A DNA stretch of 64,000 nucleotides, from contig CAMNSA010000005.1 in NCBI GenBank assembly GCA_946554335.1, positions 1 through 64,000 on the forward strand, read 5' to 3'. Numbering within the stretch: the first letter of the stretch is position 1; every line of letters starts with the position of its first letter. Source of the stretch: an uncultured Neglectibacter sp. Its GTDB lineage: Bacteria > Bacillota > Clostridia > Oscillospirales > Acutalibacteraceae. The notes beneath the pieces were generated by a model that searched no databases, was not told where the DNA came from, and was given only the letters and a program-made list of their open reading frames with translations. Made by a program: the position numbers and the translations under genes. Shown here piece by piece: positions 15,043 through 25,278 of the stretch.

Positions 15043-17452
15043 GGAACCTCTCCTTCTGCTGTACCAGGGGGGTGCTGATCTTGTGGTCGGCGCAAAGCTC
15101 GGCGCTCTTCTGGGGAATAAAAGTGAGGGCGGTCTCCCATACGGCGTCAATACGCTTGACAGGCAGGAAGGACACATGCTTCTTCACTGTCTCATCCACC
15201 TCGGCCAGGTCGGGGATATTGTCATAGGGGATCAGAACCGTCTTGATCCCGTTTTTATAAGCGGCCATAGACTTTTCCTTCAACCCGCCGATGGGCAGCA
15301 CTCTGCCCTGCAGCGTGATCTCCCCCGTCATAGCCACATCGTGCCGGACGGGGACAGCGCACAGAGCCGAGGCGATAGCGGTGGCCATGGCGATTCCGGC
15401 GGAGGGACCGTCCTTGGGGACCGCGCCCTCCGGCGCATGAATATGGATATCGTACTTTTCGTAAAAATTGGAGGGGATCCCAAGGGAAGCGGCGCGGGTG
15501 CGGACACAGGTGAGCGCCGCGTTGGCGGACTCCTTCATCACATCTCCCAGAGAGCCGGTGAGTTGGATCTTTCCTGTACCCTCCATAACCGCCACCTCAA
15601 TGGGCAGCAGTTCTCCCCCTACGCTGGTCCAAGCCAGGCCATTGACCAGGCCCACAGTGTCGTCTGTGTTCAGGTTATCCCGCACAAACTTCTTAGGCCC
15701 TAACAGCTCCTCCAGGTTTTCGGGCTTTACGGTTAACCCGGGGAAATTTTCATCAGAGACGATGGATTTCGCCGTCTTTCGGCAGATGGAGGCAATCGTG
15801 CGCTCTAAGGTGCGTACACCGGCCTCCCGGGTATAACCTTCGATCATAGCCTTCACGGCCGGTCGGGTAAATTTCAGCTGAGAGGGCTCGATACCATGCT
15901 TTTTCAGCTGTTTTTTAATCAAATGCTTGATGGCAATATTGATCTTCTCCTCCAGCGTATAGCTGCCCAGCTCAATAATGTCCATGCGGTCATAGAGCGG
16001 GCCGGGGATCCGGGAGATGTCGTTTGCGGTGGTGATAAAAAGCACATGGCTCAAATCAAAGGGAATGTCCAGATAATGATCGGTAAACTCGCTGTTTTGC
16101 TCGGGATCCAACACCTCCAGCAAGGCAGAGGAAGGATCTCCCTTAAAGTTTTGGCCCAGCTTGTCGATCTCGTCCAGAAGAATGAGAGGGTTCTGGGTGC
16201 CTGCCTGCTTGATGGCATTGATAATGCGGCCGGGCATGGAGCCCACATAGGTTTTCCGATGGCCCATGATCTCCGCCTCGTCGCTGACGCCGCCCAGAGA
16301 AACACGCACATACTTTCTGCCGGTAGCCTCCGCGATCGAGCGGGCCACAGAGGTTTTGCCAACGCCGGGAGGACCGGCCAGACAGATGATCTGTCCGCTG
16401 GGTTTCTTGGTAAGGGCCCTCACCGCCAGAATTTCCACAAAGCGGTCTTTTACCTTGTCGAGGCCATAGTGGTCCCGATCCAGAATTTTTCTTGCGCGAA
16501 CGATATCCAGGCGCTCTTTGGAGTAGAGATTCCAGGGAAGCTCCAGGCAGGTGTCCAGATACATCCGGATCACGCTGGCCTCATGAGAGCCGTAAGGCAT
16601 TTTATAGAGCTTATCGCACTCCTTCAAAAGCTTTCCCTCACAGACGGCAGGCAGGTGCATAGAGAGCACCTTCTCCCGAAGCTCGTCTGCCTCCTGCTGT
16701 GGATTGTCCTCCTCTCCCAGCTCATTTGTGATCGCCCGCAGCTGTTCCTTTAAAAAGTATTCCCGCTGGTTTTCATCGATCTGTGCCTGCGCCTTCTGGT
16801 TGATTTCCTCCTCCACAGAGAGGATCTGGATCTCTTCTGTCAGCACATCGATCAGCTTTTTCAGTCTTCTTAAGGGACGCAGTTCGTCCAGGATGTACTG
16901 CTTTCGCTCGAAGTCGATGGAAAGATTGGAGGCCAGGTAATCCGCCAGGCGCCCACAGTCCTTTTCCTGCAGCACACCCAGCAGCACATCGGGGGGGACG
17001 CGCTTAAACAGGCGCAAATATTCGTCAAATTTCTCGTGAACGATTCGGATCAGCGCCTCGGACCGATAAGATTTTTTGTAGGCCAGAACAGGGCATTTGA
17101 CAATATTCCCCAACAGGTAGGGCGTTTCCCGCCTAAGAGAAGAGATCTCTCCCCTGCAAAGACCCTCCACATGAAGCTTCACGCCCTCATCGTGGTGGAC
17201 CGCCTGCTTGACCCGCGCAATCACGCCGATCTTATAGAGATCGTCCCCCGTGGGCTCGCTGTCGGAAAGATTCACCTGAGTGACGAGAAAGATCAGATGG
17301 TCCTTTTCAATGGCCTGCTTCACCGCCAGAGTGGACTTTTTTCTGGCAACATCAAACTGCAGCATCATGCCAGGGAAAAATACCAGTCCGCGAATGGCCA
17401 GCACGGGTAAAATCAGATTATTTTCCACTTGATTCTTATCCTCTGTAAACAT
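15017..17452 (-). CDS. lon: ATP-dependent protease Lon
   Basis: An 811-residue LonA protease that degrades misfolded and regulatory proteins in the cytoplasm. It has an N-terminal substrate-binding domain (about 10-205), coiled coil, AAA+ module with Walker [11 protein letters not shown] at 359-368 and Walker B ILLDEIDK, and the C-terminal protease with catalytic Ser684 in KDGPSAGIA and Lys727. All are intact. It lies downstream of clpX, with a strong hairpin in the 72-base gap (17479-17517). Confidence 0.97.
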   Translation of the reverse strand: MFTEDKNQVENNLILPVLAIRGLVFFPGMMLQFDVARKKSTLAVKQAIEKDHLIFLVTQVNLSDSEPTGDDLYKIGVIARVKQAVHHDEGVKLHVEGLCRGEISSLRRETPYLLGNIVKCPVLAYKKSYRSEALIRIVHEKFDEYLRLFKRVPPDVLLGVLQEKDCGRLADYLASNLSIDFERKQYILDELRPLRRLKKLIDVLTEEIQILSVEEEINQKAQAQIDENQREYFLKEQLRAITNELGEEDNPQQEADELREKVLSMHLPAVCEGKLLKECDKLYKMPYGSHEASVIRMYLDTCLELPWNLYSKERLDIVRARKILDRDHYGLDKVKDRFVEILAVRALTKKPSGQIICLAGPPGVGKTSVARSIAEATGRKYVRVSLGGVSDEAEIMGHRKTYVGSMPGRIINAIKQAGTQNPLILLDEIDKLGQNFKGDPSSALLEVLDPEQNSEFTDHYLDIPFDLSHVLFITTANDISRIPGPLYDRMDIIELGSYTLEEKINIAIKHLIKKQLKKHGIEPSQLKFTRPAVKAMIEGYTREAGVRTLERTIASICRKTAKSIVSDENFPGLTVKPENLEELLGPKKFVRDNLNTDDTVGLVNGLAWTSVGGELLPIEVAVMEGTGKIQLTGSLGDVMKESANAALTCVRTRAASLGIPSNFYEKYDIHIHAPEGAVPKDGPSAGIAMATAIASALCAVPVRHDVAMTGEITLQGRVLPIGGLKEKSMAAYKNGIKTVLIPYDNIPDLAEVDETVKKHVSFLPVKRIDAVWETALTFIPQKSAELCADHKISTPLVQQKERFRELSKCDL

Positions 17453-17478
17453 TTGTCAATATGTACTCCTAAAATCAG

Positions 17479-17517
17479 GGAAAGACTGTGCCGAAGACTT
17501 CCGGCATCAGCCTTTCC
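17479..17517 (-). other. Long hairpin in the clpX-lon gap
   Basis: GGAAAGACTG (17479-17488) pairs with CAGCCTTTCC (17508-17517). Inside it TGCCGAA (17489-17495) pairs with TTCCGGCA (17499-17506). Together they make a 17-bp stem with one bulge and a four-base loop. No U-run follows on the minus strand, so it is unlikely to be a full terminator. It may stabilise or split the clpX and lon messages. Confidence 0.6.
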
Positions 17518-17524
17518 GTTTTTC

Positions 17525-18826
17525 TTATGATGCCGAATCTTTGCGATCCCGGCGTTTTGGCTGCGTAATTTTGATCTTTATCGGTTTCCTGTCTTTGTTG
17601 TACACGATTTGAGGCTGCACGCCCTCTTCCACCATTTCCTTTGTGACCGTGACCTTTTCCACCGTGTAATCGCTGGGAATATGATACATCACGGGCATCA
17701 GGGTCTCTTCCATGATAGAGCGCAGTCCTCTGGCGCCGGTCTTTCTTTCCAGCGTCCTTTTCGCCACACTGACGAGGGACTCCGGGGTGAATTCCAGATC
17801 CACCTTATCCAGATCAAACAGCTTCTTATATTGATTCACCAGGGAATTCTTGGGCTCTGTCAAAACCCGTACCAGGGAATCCTCATCCAAAGCGCTCAAA
17901 GAGGTGATAACAGGGATCCGTCCCACAAGCTCTGGAATCAGTCCGTATTTGACCAGATCGTGAGGCACGACATCCTTCATCCAATCGATCTCGTCCAGCT
18001 CTTTTTTGCCATGGACCATTCCGCCGAATCCCAGCATAGTGGAAGCGGAGCGCTGCTGTACGATCTTTTCCAGTCCATCAAAGGCTCCTCCGCAGATGAA
18101 GAGGATATTGGAGGTGTCGATCATGATGGCGTCCTGCTGGGGATGCTTTCTCCCTCCCTTGGGAGGAACGCTGGCAGTGGTGCCCTCCAGGATCTTCAAA
18201 AGCGCCTGCTGAACGCCCTCGCCGCTTACATCTCTCGTAATGGACTGGTTTTCTGACTTACGGGAGATCTTGTCGATCTCATCAATATAGATGATGCCAT
18301 GCTCGGCCTTGAACACATCGTAATCGGCGGCTTGGATCAGGCGCAGCAAAATGTTCTCCACATCGTCGCCCACATAGCCCGCCTCTGTCAAAGTGGTGGC
18401 GTCCGCAATGGCGAAAGGAACATCCAGGAGCTTGGCAAGGGTCTGCGCCAGATAAGTTTTTCCCACACCGGTAGGCCCTAAAAGCAGCACATTGCTTTTG
18501 GAGATCTCCACATTGTCATCGGAAAAGTAAATGCGCTTATAGTGGTTATAAACGGCTACAGAGAGGGCAATTTTCGCCCGGTCCTGCCCTACCACATATT
18601 CATCCAGCTTCTTTTTGATCTCCTGGGGCTTGGGAAGGACAATGCCTGTTTCCTTTTCATCGCTTCTGCCCTTTCTCAGGCGGTCCTCATCTTCGATGAT
18701 AGACATACAGAGCCTGACGCAGGCGTCGCAAATATAAACGCCTGCCCCGGCAATCAAACGGTCCGCAGCGGCCTGAGGTTTTCCGCAGAAGGAACAACAG
18801 ATCTCATTTTCGTCTTTTCCTGCCAT
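17525..18826 (-). CDS. clpX: ATP-dependent Clp protease ATP-binding subunit ClpX
   Basis: A 433-residue AAA+ unfoldase that feeds substrates to ClpP. The N-terminal zinc-binding domain shows Cys pairs in CCSFCGK and CDACV. Walker A is [14 protein letters not shown], Walker B is IYIDEIDK, and the pore/sensor regions are present, as is the ClpP-contacting MLGFGG stretch (IGF-like loop). It lies 17 bases downstream of clpP. The C-terminal end is basic. Confidence 0.97.
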   Translation of the reverse strand: MAGKDENEICCSFCGKPQAAADRLIAGAGVYICDACVRLCMSIIEDEDRLRKGRSDEKETGIVLPKPQEIKKKLDEYVVGQDRAKIALSVAVYNHYKRIYFSDDNVEISKSNVLLLGPTGVGKTYLAQTLAKLLDVPFAIADATTLTEAGYVGDDVENILLRLIQAADYDVFKAEHGIIYIDEIDKISRKSENQSITRDVSGEGVQQALLKILEGTTASVPPKGGRKHPQQDAIMIDTSNILFICGGAFDGLEKIVQQRSASTMLGFGGMVHGKKELDEIDWMKDVVPHDLVKYGLIPELVGRIPVITSLSALDEDSLVRVLTEPKNSLVNQYKKLFDLDKVDLEFTPESLVSVAKRTLERKTGARGLRSIMEETLMPVMYHIPSDYTVEKVTVTKEMVEEGVQPQIVYNKDRKPIKIKITQPKRRDRKDSAS

Positions 18827-18843
18827 CCATGAGCTTCCTTTCT

Positions 18844-19425
18844 CTACCGTTTTTCGATCACTTTGTCGATCAGCCCGTACTCAAGCGCTTCCTGGGCGGA
18901 CATGAAATTATCTCTTTCCGTATCTCTTTCAATGACCTCCAGAGGCTGGCCGGTTCTTTCCGAAAGGATCGTATTGAGCTTTTTCTTCACGGACAGAATA
19001 TGATTTGCATGAATGCTGATATCCGTGGCCTGGCCCTGCGCTCCGCCGCTGGGCTGATGGATCATGATCTCACTGTTGGGAAGTGCCAGACGCTTTCCCT
19101 TGGCGCCGGCCGCCAAAAGGAAGGAACCCATGCTGGCTGCCATACCGATGCAGATCGTGGACACATCGCATTTGATATACTGCATGGTATCGTAAATTGC
19201 CATTCCGTCTGTGATCACTCCGCCGGGGCTGTTGATGTAAAGGGAAATGTCCTTTTCCGGATCCTGTCCCTCCAGATAGAGAAGCTGTGCCACTACCACG
19301 CCGGCGGAAGCGTTGTTCACTTCCTCATTGAGAATGATGATGCGGTCATTGAGCAGGCGGGAAAAAATATCATAGGACCGTTCCCCGCGGCTGGTTTGTT
19401 CTACAACATAAGGGATTAAACTCAT
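18844..19425 (-). CDS. clpP: ATP-dependent Clp protease proteolytic subunit ClpP
   Basis: A 193-residue serine peptidase that forms the ClpXP chamber. The catalytic triad is visible: Ser in AASMGSFLL, His in MIHQPSGG and Asp in [11 protein letters not shown] 19425 is chosen because the mature-type N-terminus ([15 protein letters not shown]) follows and AAAGGAGAG lies just before; a longer in-frame start at 19470 lacks support. The gene order tig-clpP-clpX-lon is standard. Confidence 0.97.
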   Translation of the reverse strand: MSLIPYVVEQTSRGERSYDIFSRLLNDRIIILNEEVNNASAGVVVAQLLYLEGQDPEKDISLYINSPGGVITDGMAIYDTMQYIKCDVSTICIGMAASMGSFLLAAGAKGKRLALPNSEIMIHQPSGGAQGQATDISIHANHILSVKKKLNTILSERTGQPLEVIERDTERDNFMSAQEALEYGLIDKVIEKR

Positions 19426-19496
19426 GAGAGACTCTCCTTTCAAACCTTGACATAGTATGAAAGCAAACAACCGGATTTATTCCAATCTTCGGAAAT

Positions 19497-20939
19497 TTAG
19501 CCTTCTGTCTTTTCCTCTTTCTCTTCTTTCACGGCTTCCTTCTTCACAGGCTTTTTCCTGGGCTTTGCAGGAGCTGCCGGCGCATCGGCTGTTTCTGTCT
19601 TTTTTTTCGCCGGTTTCTTGGCGGCAGGCTTCTTTTCCTTCTTCTCTTCCGGCTTCTTATCGGTAAAGACGGCGTTCTCCCGAATAAAGTCTATTACCTT
19701 CTGGTTGGCGATATCACTGTTGATGGCGTCAACGGCGATCAAATTCTTCACATTCTCCAAAGGCATCTGATAGGAATCCGCCAGCTTTTGATACTCCGCC
19801 TCGGTCTCTTCCTCGGTGGGCTTGATATCCTCCAGCTTGGCGATCTTTTCCAGGCCCAGACGGACCTTTACCTGGCGCTCCGCCTGTACCTTGTACTGCT
19901 CTCTCAGGTTCTCAGTGGTCATGCCGGTATACTGCAAATAGGTTTCCAGCTTCAGCCCCTGAGACTGGAGACGGTAAGCGAAGGAATTGATGATCTCATC
20001 GATCTCGTTTTCGATCATCTCGTTGGGGATCTCAGCCTCCACCTTTTCGATCACCGCGTCCACCATCTGGTTTTCCGCGTCGGCATCGGCTGCCTTCTGG
20101 CGCTGCTCCAGAAGCTTTTTCTCAATGTCGCTGCGATAGTCGGCAAGGTTGTCAAACTCGCTGACATCCTTTACAAACTCATCGTCCACTGTGGGCAGCT
20201 CTTTCATCTTGAGCTCATGCAGCTTGATTTTGAAAACGGCGTCTTTTCCCTTGAGCTCTTCGGCGTGGTAATCCTCCGGGAACTTTACATTCACATCGAA
20301 TTCCTCACCGGTCTTATGGCCCACGACCTGCTCTTCAAAGCCGGGGATAAACTGCCCGGCGCCCAGGGTGAGGTCATAGTTTTCGGCCTTTCCGCCGTCA
20401 AACTGCTTTCCGTCCACATAGCCGTCAAAGTCGATGGTGGCAATATCCCCCTTCTCGGCGGCTCTGTCCTCTACAGTCATCACGCGGGAATTGCGCTCTC
20501 TGACCCGCTCGATCTCCGCGTCGATATCGCTCTGTTCTACAGAGACAGGAGTTTTCACTACAGTGATCCCCTTATAGCCCTCGATCTTCACTTCGGGCTT
20601 TACCACCACAGTGATCTTGCAGGAAAGTCCCTTTTCCAGGCTGACATCCTCAATCTTAAACTCGCCGATGCTCACGACCTCCAGCTGAGACTTTTCTACC
20701 GCTTCCATCACCATGGGACGATAGAGATGGTCGATTGCGGCCTCAAAGAAAACCTCTTTGCCGTAATATCTTTCAATGATGGCCCTGGTGGCCTTTCCCT
20801 TGCGGAAGCCAGGCACATTCATTTTCTTGCTCTCTCTTTTGTACACCTCGTTGATGGCGCCGTTGAATTCCTCAGGGGAAACTTCCAGCTCCAGCTCGTA
20901 CCGATTGGTTTCTACATTTGTGGTGGATTTCAAATTCAT
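19497..20939 (-). CDS. tig: Trigger factor with extended lysine/alanine-rich tail
   Basis: A 480-residue ribosome-bound chaperone and peptidyl-prolyl isomerase. The N-terminal ribosome-binding signature lies in VPGFRKGKATRAI, the FKBP-type domain follows (about 160-245), and the helical C-domain ends near residue 428. About 50 extra residues then form a low-complexity tail of Lys, Glu, Ala and Pro (PAAKKPAKKK and similar), not found in most trigger factors. ATG 20939 is preferred over the in-frame TTG at 20957, since GAGAGG lies between them. It heads the tig-clpP-clpX-lon group. Confidence 0.94.
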   Translation of the reverse strand: MNLKSTTNVETNRYELELEVSPEEFNGAINEVYKRESKKMNVPGFRKGKATRAIIERYYGKEVFFEAAIDHLYRPMVMEAVEKSQLEVVSIGEFKIEDVSLEKGLSCKITVVVKPEVKIEGYKGITVVKTPVSVEQSDIDAEIERVRERNSRVMTVEDRAAEKGDIATIDFDGYVDGKQFDGGKAENYDLTLGAGQFIPGFEEQVVGHKTGEEFDVNVKFPEDYHAEELKGKDAVFKIKLHELKMKELPTVDDEFVKDVSEFDNLADYRSDIEKKLLEQRQKAADADAENQMVDAVIEKVEAEIPNEMIENEIDEIINSFAYRLQSQGLKLETYLQYTGMTTENLREQYKVQAERQVKVRLGLEKIAKLEDIKPTEEETEAEYQKLADSYQMPLENVKNLIAVDAINSDIANQKVIDFIRENAVFTDKKPEEKKEKKPAAKKPAKKKTETADAPAAPAKPRKKPVKKEAVKEEKEEKTEG

Positions 20940-20981
20940 GTCGTTTTTTCCTCTCAAAATAAACTTTACGGAAACTAAGCT

Positions 20982-20990
20982 ATTATATCA
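20982..20990 (-). promoter_or_regulatory. Extended -10 promoter for tig
   Basis: TATAAT (20982-20987), preceded by TGA (20988-20990), gives an extended -10 element on the minus strand, with no good -35 box. The predicted start is about 35 bases before the tig start codon. Confidence 0.6.
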
Positions 20991-21058
20991 TACTTGCCTT
21001 CAAGAATCCATATGTTTCGATAGAAATATTTCGAAAAAAACAGAAAAAAGAAGACAAA

Positions 21059-21754
21059 TTATGGCTGCGCGATCCTCACAGGGCAAAAATTGACATAGTC
21101 GCAGGAGACAAGGTGCATGGAGATCCCCTGAAAGCTTCCCGCCGGAGCCTTTAAAGCGGCGCGCTGACCGTGAATATGGCCAAAATAGCAGCGTTTAATT
21201 TTCTCCTCTGCCAGCAGCTCCAGAATTTCCCTGCACACCATATTGTCGTAGACAGGAGGATAGTGAAGGAACACCAAAGGGATCCCGCCCAGCTTTCTCC
21301 CCTCCTCCAGAGAAAGCTTCAGCCGCCCCACTTCCCGCAGGACAATTTTTTGATCCTCTTCCGTCTCCGAGTTATAAAGCCAGCCCCGGGTCCCGCAGAG
21401 AGCGTAGTCTCCCACCCGGTAAGCGCAGTTGTGGAGAATGAAAAAGTCCGAAAAGCCGTGCTGCGAAAAGAATTGTTCCAGCTTCGTTTTTGTGGACCAC
21501 CAATAGTCGTGGTTTCCCTTCAGAAGGATCTTGCGGCCGGGCAGCGAGTGGAGAAAAGAAAAGTCTTCCAGGGTGTCCTCCAGCTTCATTGCCCAGGAAA
21601 TATCTCCCGCCAGCACAACGGTATCCTCTTCTCCCACAAGGGAACGCCAGTTCTTTTCCAGCCGGCTTACATAATCTTTCCATCCGCGGAACACATCCAT
21701 GGGCTTGTCCGCCTTCAGGGAAAGATGCAGGTCGGCAATAACAAACAGCGCCAT
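21059..21754 (-). CDS. Calcineurin-like metallophosphoesterase
   Basis: A 231-residue cytoplasmic phosphoesterase with the binuclear metal motifs in order: DLHLS (Asp/His), GDISWAM, GNHDYWW, HYPPV and GHIHGQ. It belongs to the small uncharacterised branch common in clostridia; substrate is unknown. It starts 12 bases downstream of the thrC stop, so it is probably expressed with thrC. Confidence 0.88.
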   Translation of the reverse strand: MALFVIADLHLSLKADKPMDVFRGWKDYVSRLEKNWRSLVGEEDTVVLAGDISWAMKLEDTLEDFSFLHSLPGRKILLKGNHDYWWSTKTKLEQFFSQHGFSDFFILHNCAYRVGDYALCGTRGWLYNSETEEDQKIVLREVGRLKLSLEEGRKLGGIPLVFLHYPPVYDNMVCREILELLAEEKIKRCYFGHIHGQRAALKAPAGSFQGISMHLVSCDYVNFCPVRIAQP

Positions 21755-21766
21755 AACGACCGCTCC

Positions 21767-23269
21767 TTAAATTTGAGGCAGACAGCGAAGCACAGCCTGC
21801 CGGAGCTGGTCTTTTGAAGCGACCTCTGTAAAGCGGACGGACTTTTCTTTCAGCTGTTTGATCTGCAAGGGCGCTTTCACGCCGGAAAACTCCTCCAGGC
21901 GGATCAGGTTCTCAAACTCATCCTTTTCCTTGGGTTGGCCTATTGCCTGCAGAACGCTGGAAGCGAATTTATAGGGATCGGCGGTAGAGGCGATCACGGT
22001 AGGCGTGTTATCTTGGCTGTTTGCAAGATACTGCCGGTAAACATCTACAGCCACTGCCGTGTGAGGGTCGCAGAGGTATTGTTCCTTAGAAAGCATTTCC
22101 TGAATTACGGCGGCGGTACGGACATCATCGCAGCTTCCTCCGAAGAAGAGCGCTTGCAGCTTTTCCTTCACGCTGTCTCCTACCTGATAACAGCCCTTCT
22201 GGGAGAGCTCGTTCATCCAGCCGGAGAGCGTCTGATGGTTTTCCCCGCACAGGGCGAACAAAAGCCGCTCCAGATTGCTGGAGATCAGAATATCCATGGA
22301 GGGCGAAGCGGTGGTGTAAAATTCCCGGCGACGGTCATAGACCCCGGTGCTGATAAAGTCGGTAAGCACCCGGTTCGCATTGGAGGCGCAGATGAACTTC
22401 TTTACCGGAAGCCCCATCCGGGCCGCATAGTAGGCCGCCAGAATATTCCCGAAATTCCCGGTGGGCACCACGATATTGATCCTGTCGGAAAGGGATGGGA
22501 GAGCCTTCGTGCGGTACAGCTCAAAATAGGAATAAAAATAGTAGACCAGTTGAGGCAGAAGCCTTCCCCAGTTGATGGAATTGGCGCTGGAGAAAAAGAC
22601 GCCGTGCTCTTTTAAACGCGCCTTGATCTGCTCGTCGGTGAAGATGGCCTTCACTCCGCTTTGCGCGTCGTCAAAATTTCCCTCTACCGCGCAGACAAAT
22701 ACATTTTCCCCTTCCTGAGTCTGCATTTGCAGCTGCTGCATGGGGCTGACCCCATTCTTCGGATAAAACACCAGGATCCGGGTGTGCTCCACATCCTTAA
22801 AGCCCTCCAAAGCAGCCTTTCCGGTATCGCCCGAGGTGGCCACCAGGATCAGAGCAGTCTGATCCCCTGCCTGCTTTTTGAGGGCCGTACCCAGAAAATG
22901 AGGCAGGATCTGAAGCGCCATGTCCTTAAAGGCGCAGGTGGGTCCATGCCACAACTCCAAAAGGTACTTGTTCTCCCCTGTACCGGTCAGCGGCACCAGA
23001 CGCACCGGCTCCTTTCCCCCGAATTTCTCAGGAGAATAGGCCTTTTTCACACAGTCTTCTATCTCTTCCTGTGTAAAGTCTGTGAGAAAGAGGGAAAACA
23101 GGAAACGGGCAAGCTCCTGATAATCCATTTTAGCCATATTTTCAAAAGAAGCTTTCAGGTCAGGAAAAGATACGGGCACAAAAAGTCCGCCCTCAGGAGA
23201 AATCCCCTGCATGATTACCTGGGAGGCGCTCATTTTGACGGAAGGGTCCCGTGTGCTTTGATATTCCAT
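21767..23269 (-). CDS. thrC: Threonine synthase
   Basis: A 500-residue PLP enzyme converting O-phosphohomoserine to threonine. It is the long form of the enzyme. The N-terminal signature YQSTRDPS is followed by the PLP lysine in GPTCAFKDMALQ, and the phosphate-binding region VPTGNFGN. ATG 23269 is used; an in-frame GTG at 23281 lies too close to the AAGGAG ribosome site. A TTGACA/TATATT promoter overlaps the 3' end of the upstream dipeptidase gene. Confidence 0.95.
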   Translation of the reverse strand: MEYQSTRDPSVKMSASQVIMQGISPEGGLFVPVSFPDLKASFENMAKMDYQELARFLFSLFLTDFTQEEIEDCVKKAYSPEKFGGKEPVRLVPLTGTGENKYLLELWHGPTCAFKDMALQILPHFLGTALKKQAGDQTALILVATSGDTGKAALEGFKDVEHTRILVFYPKNGVSPMQQLQMQTQEGENVFVCAVEGNFDDAQSGVKAIFTDEQIKARLKEHGVFFSSANSINWGRLLPQLVYYFYSYFELYRTKALPSLSDRINIVVPTGNFGNILAAYYAARMGLPVKKFICASNANRVLTDFISTGVYDRRREFYTTASPSMDILISSNLERLLFALCGENHQTLSGWMNELSQKGCYQVGDSVKEKLQALFFGGSCDDVRTAAVIQEMLSKEQYLCDPHTAVAVDVYRQYLANSQDNTPTVIASTADPYKFASSVLQAIGQPKEKDEFENLIRLEEFSGVKAPLQIKQLKEKSVRFTEVASKDQLRQAVLRCLPQI

Positions 23270-23316
23270 ATTTCCGGTCACTCCTTTCTTTTAAAACCTC
23301 TTGAAAACCAAAAGAT

Positions 23317-23345
23317 AATATATCTCATTTTTCGCAATCTGTCAA
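23317..23345 (-). promoter_or_regulatory. Sigma-A promoter for thrC
   Basis: TTGACA (23340-23345), 17-base spacer and TATATT (23317-23322) on the minus strand. It overlaps the last codons of the dipeptidase gene. Confidence 0.75.
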
Positions 23346-24248
23346 AACCCCGTTTCTGGAAAAGAAGTCAGAGGCGTTCTGCCAGAAAAGCTTCTGAACC
23401 AGGGTCTCGCTGTAATTGCGGCGCAGGAACAGCTCTCTGAGAGCGCTTACCGACCGAAGTCCCTCCATGTCTTCGGGAAGCCGGGCCCCGTCAAAGTCGC
23501 TTCCCATAGCCACGGTATCTTCTCCGCCCAGGGAAAGAAAATGCTCCGCATGGCGCAGGATGTCCTCCATCCCCGCCTTTTCGGGGGTATCGTTCAGAAA
23601 TCCCCGGAAGAAATTGAGGCCTACCAGCCCCCCCGCTCTCCGGATCGCTTCAAACTGGTCATCCGCAAGATTTCTCGGATGAGAGCAAATGGACTTCGCG
23701 TTGGAATGAGAAGCCACAAAGGGCTTTTTCGCAAGGGCCTGCACATCCCAGAAGAGCTCCGGGCTGGCATGGGATATATCGATAACGATCCCGGCCTCCT
23801 CCAGCAGAGGAAGCGCTTTTTTCCCCAATTCGGTGAGGCCTTCGCTTCCCGGAGACAAAACGCCTCTTCCCAGCTGGTTTGCGCCGTTCCAGGTAAGGGT
23901 GAGCATCTTTACACCGCGCTTTTTGAATTCCGCGATATTATTCAGGTCGCCTCCCAGAGCGGAACCGTTTTCTACCGTCAGGATAGCCCTGCACTTTTCC
24001 CCTGGGGAAAAGGAAATGCGCTCCCGGTTTTCCTCCACCTGCTGGAACAGACAGTCGGAAAGCTTCAAAAAGTGGCGGTAAGCCTCTTCCGGAGAAAGTT
24101 CATCCGGAATCCAGGCGGCAAAGCACTGGGTGTATCGGGACAAGGAGTCAGCGCTTTCCAGATCTATGTGCAGGTCATTTTTCAAAAGGGGCTTCTCTTT
24201 CAGAGCACAGTCCATAATGGTGTCGCAGTGCAGGTCAAAATAATCCAT
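23325..24248 (-). CDS. Membrane-dipeptidase-type peptidase (M19 family)
   Basis: A 307-residue zinc peptidase of the M19 renal-dipeptidase family, which cleaves dipeptides and can act on D-amino-acid-containing ones. The metal motifs are FDLHCDT near the N-terminus, the glutamate in LTVENGSAL, and the histidines in DISHASPE and ASHSNAKSI; GSDFDGA lies near the end. No signal peptide, so it is cytoplasmic. It starts 30 bases after the yraN stop. Confidence 0.92.
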   Translation of the reverse strand: MDYFDLHCDTIMDCALKEKPLLKNDLHIDLESADSLSRYTQCFAAWIPDELSPEEAYRHFLKLSDCLFQQVEENRERISFSPGEKCRAILTVENGSALGGDLNNIAEFKKRGVKMLTLTWNGANQLGRGVLSPGSEGLTELGKKALPLLEEAGIVIDISHASPELFWDVQALAKKPFVASHSNAKSICSHPRNLADDQFEAIRRAGGLVGLNFFRGFLNDTPEKAGMEDILRHAEHFLSLGGEDTVAMGSDFDGARLPEDMEGLRSVSALRELFLRRNYSETLVQKLFWQNASDFFSRNGVLTDCEK

Positions 24249-24278
24249 AGGATCCGTCCTTTCAAAAATGGGCGCTTG

Positions 24279-24635
24279 TCAGGTAAAACAGTTTTCCAGG
24301 TATTCTGTTTTGACGATCTTTCCGTTTTCGGTGGTGACGGCGGCAGCGTCAAAGCGGGGCTGCTGGGTGATGCGGTGCTGTTCCAGGTACATCCCGGCCG
24401 TGAGGCGGATCTTTCGCTGCTTTGCGGGCGTGATGGCTTCAAAGGGATGGATCAGGCTGTCGCTGTCCCTGGTTTTCACTTCCACAAAGAGGATATAGTC
24501 CTTGTTTTGGGCGATCACATCGATCTCCCCAAAGCGGGAATGATAGTTTTGTTCCAGCACGGTAAAGCCCTTTTTGCGCAGCAGCTTTGCCACATGCGCC
24601 TCTCCCAGTGCTCCTGACGCGTTATTTCTTTTCAT
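24279..24635 (-). CDS. YraN family (UPF0102) nuclease-fold protein
   Basis: A 118-residue protein of the YraN/UPF0102 family, with an endonuclease-like fold and no proven role. Conserved residues are GEAHVAKLLRKKGF, NYHSRFGEIDVIA and FVEVKTRDSD, which hold the D-ExK-type acidic cluster. It overlaps the 3' end of rnhB by 14 bases. This rnhB-yraN pair is the usual clostridial arrangement. Confidence 0.9.
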   Translation of the reverse strand: MKRNNASGALGEAHVAKLLRKKGFTVLEQNYHSRFGEIDVIAQNKDYILFVEVKTRDSDSLIHPFEAITPAKQRKIRLTAGMYLEQHRITQQPRFDAAAVTTENGKIVKTEYLENCFT

Positions 24636-25239
24636 CCAGATTCTTCAAAAATGTTTTCCGGTGCTGAGGAAGCAGCCCGAAGCGGCGGATGGCTTCATAA
24701 TGGGCTTTTGTGCCATAGCCCTTATGCTGTTCAAAGCCGTATTCAGGGTATTCCTCCCCCAGCTGTTTCATGACCCGATCACGGCTGACCTTTGCCAAAA
24801 TGGAGGCGGCCGCGATACTGGCGCTTTTCGCGTCTCCCTTTACGATGGTCTCTCCCGGGATCGGGAGAGGCGGCATCCGATTGCCGTCTACCAAAGCCCA
24901 TCCGGCAGGAACCGAAAGGGCCTCCACCGCCCGTCTCATGGCAAGAAAGGTAGCCCTGAGAATATTGATCTCATCGATCTCCTGCGCTGTTGCAAAGCCA
25001 ATGCCGTAGGAAACCGCCCGGGCAATGATCTGGGGAAAAAGAAGCTCGCGCTTCTTTTCGGAAAGCTTCTTTGAGTCGTTAAGGCCCTGGATCTCACAAT
25101 TCTCCGGCAGGATGACCGCGGCGGCATAGACAGGCCCTGCCAAAGGGCCCCGTCCGGCCTCGTCGATGCCGCAGATCACTGTATTTCCCCGGGCTTTTGC
25201 CCTTTTCTCATAGAAAAACCAATCCTGCGTCTCCGACAT
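24622..25239 (-). CDS. rnhB: Ribonuclease HII
   Basis: A 205-residue RNase HII that nicks at ribonucleotides in DNA. The active-site DEAGRG motif (ICGIDEAGRGPLAG) is near residue 25. Further conserved blocks are LNDSKKLSEKKR, VDGN and KGDAKSASIAAASILAKVSRD. It lies between rbgA and yraN, as in many Firmicutes. Length is normal. Confidence 0.95.
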   Translation of the reverse strand: MSETQDWFFYEKRAKARGNTVICGIDEAGRGPLAGPVYAAAVILPENCEIQGLNDSKKLSEKKRELLFPQIIARAVSYGIGFATAQEIDEINILRATFLAMRRAVEALSVPAGWALVDGNRMPPLPIPGETIVKGDAKSASIAAASILAKVSRDRVMKQLGEEYPEYGFEQHKGYGTKAHYEAIRRFGLLPQHRKTFLKNLDEKK

Positions 25240-25278
25240 TTTTATCCCCTTCTTCTGAAAAGATTGAAAAGCGTAGGC

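Noticed and set aside
19788-20978. Long open frame on the + strand (396 codons)
   Set aside because: It lies antisense to tig, whose protein is clearly recognisable. The predicted product is Leu/His-rich and unlike any family, a usual shadow of a biased gene.
23541-24617. Open frame of 358 codons on the + strand
   Set aside because: It is antisense to the dipeptidase and yraN genes, with no ribosome site and no recognisable domain.
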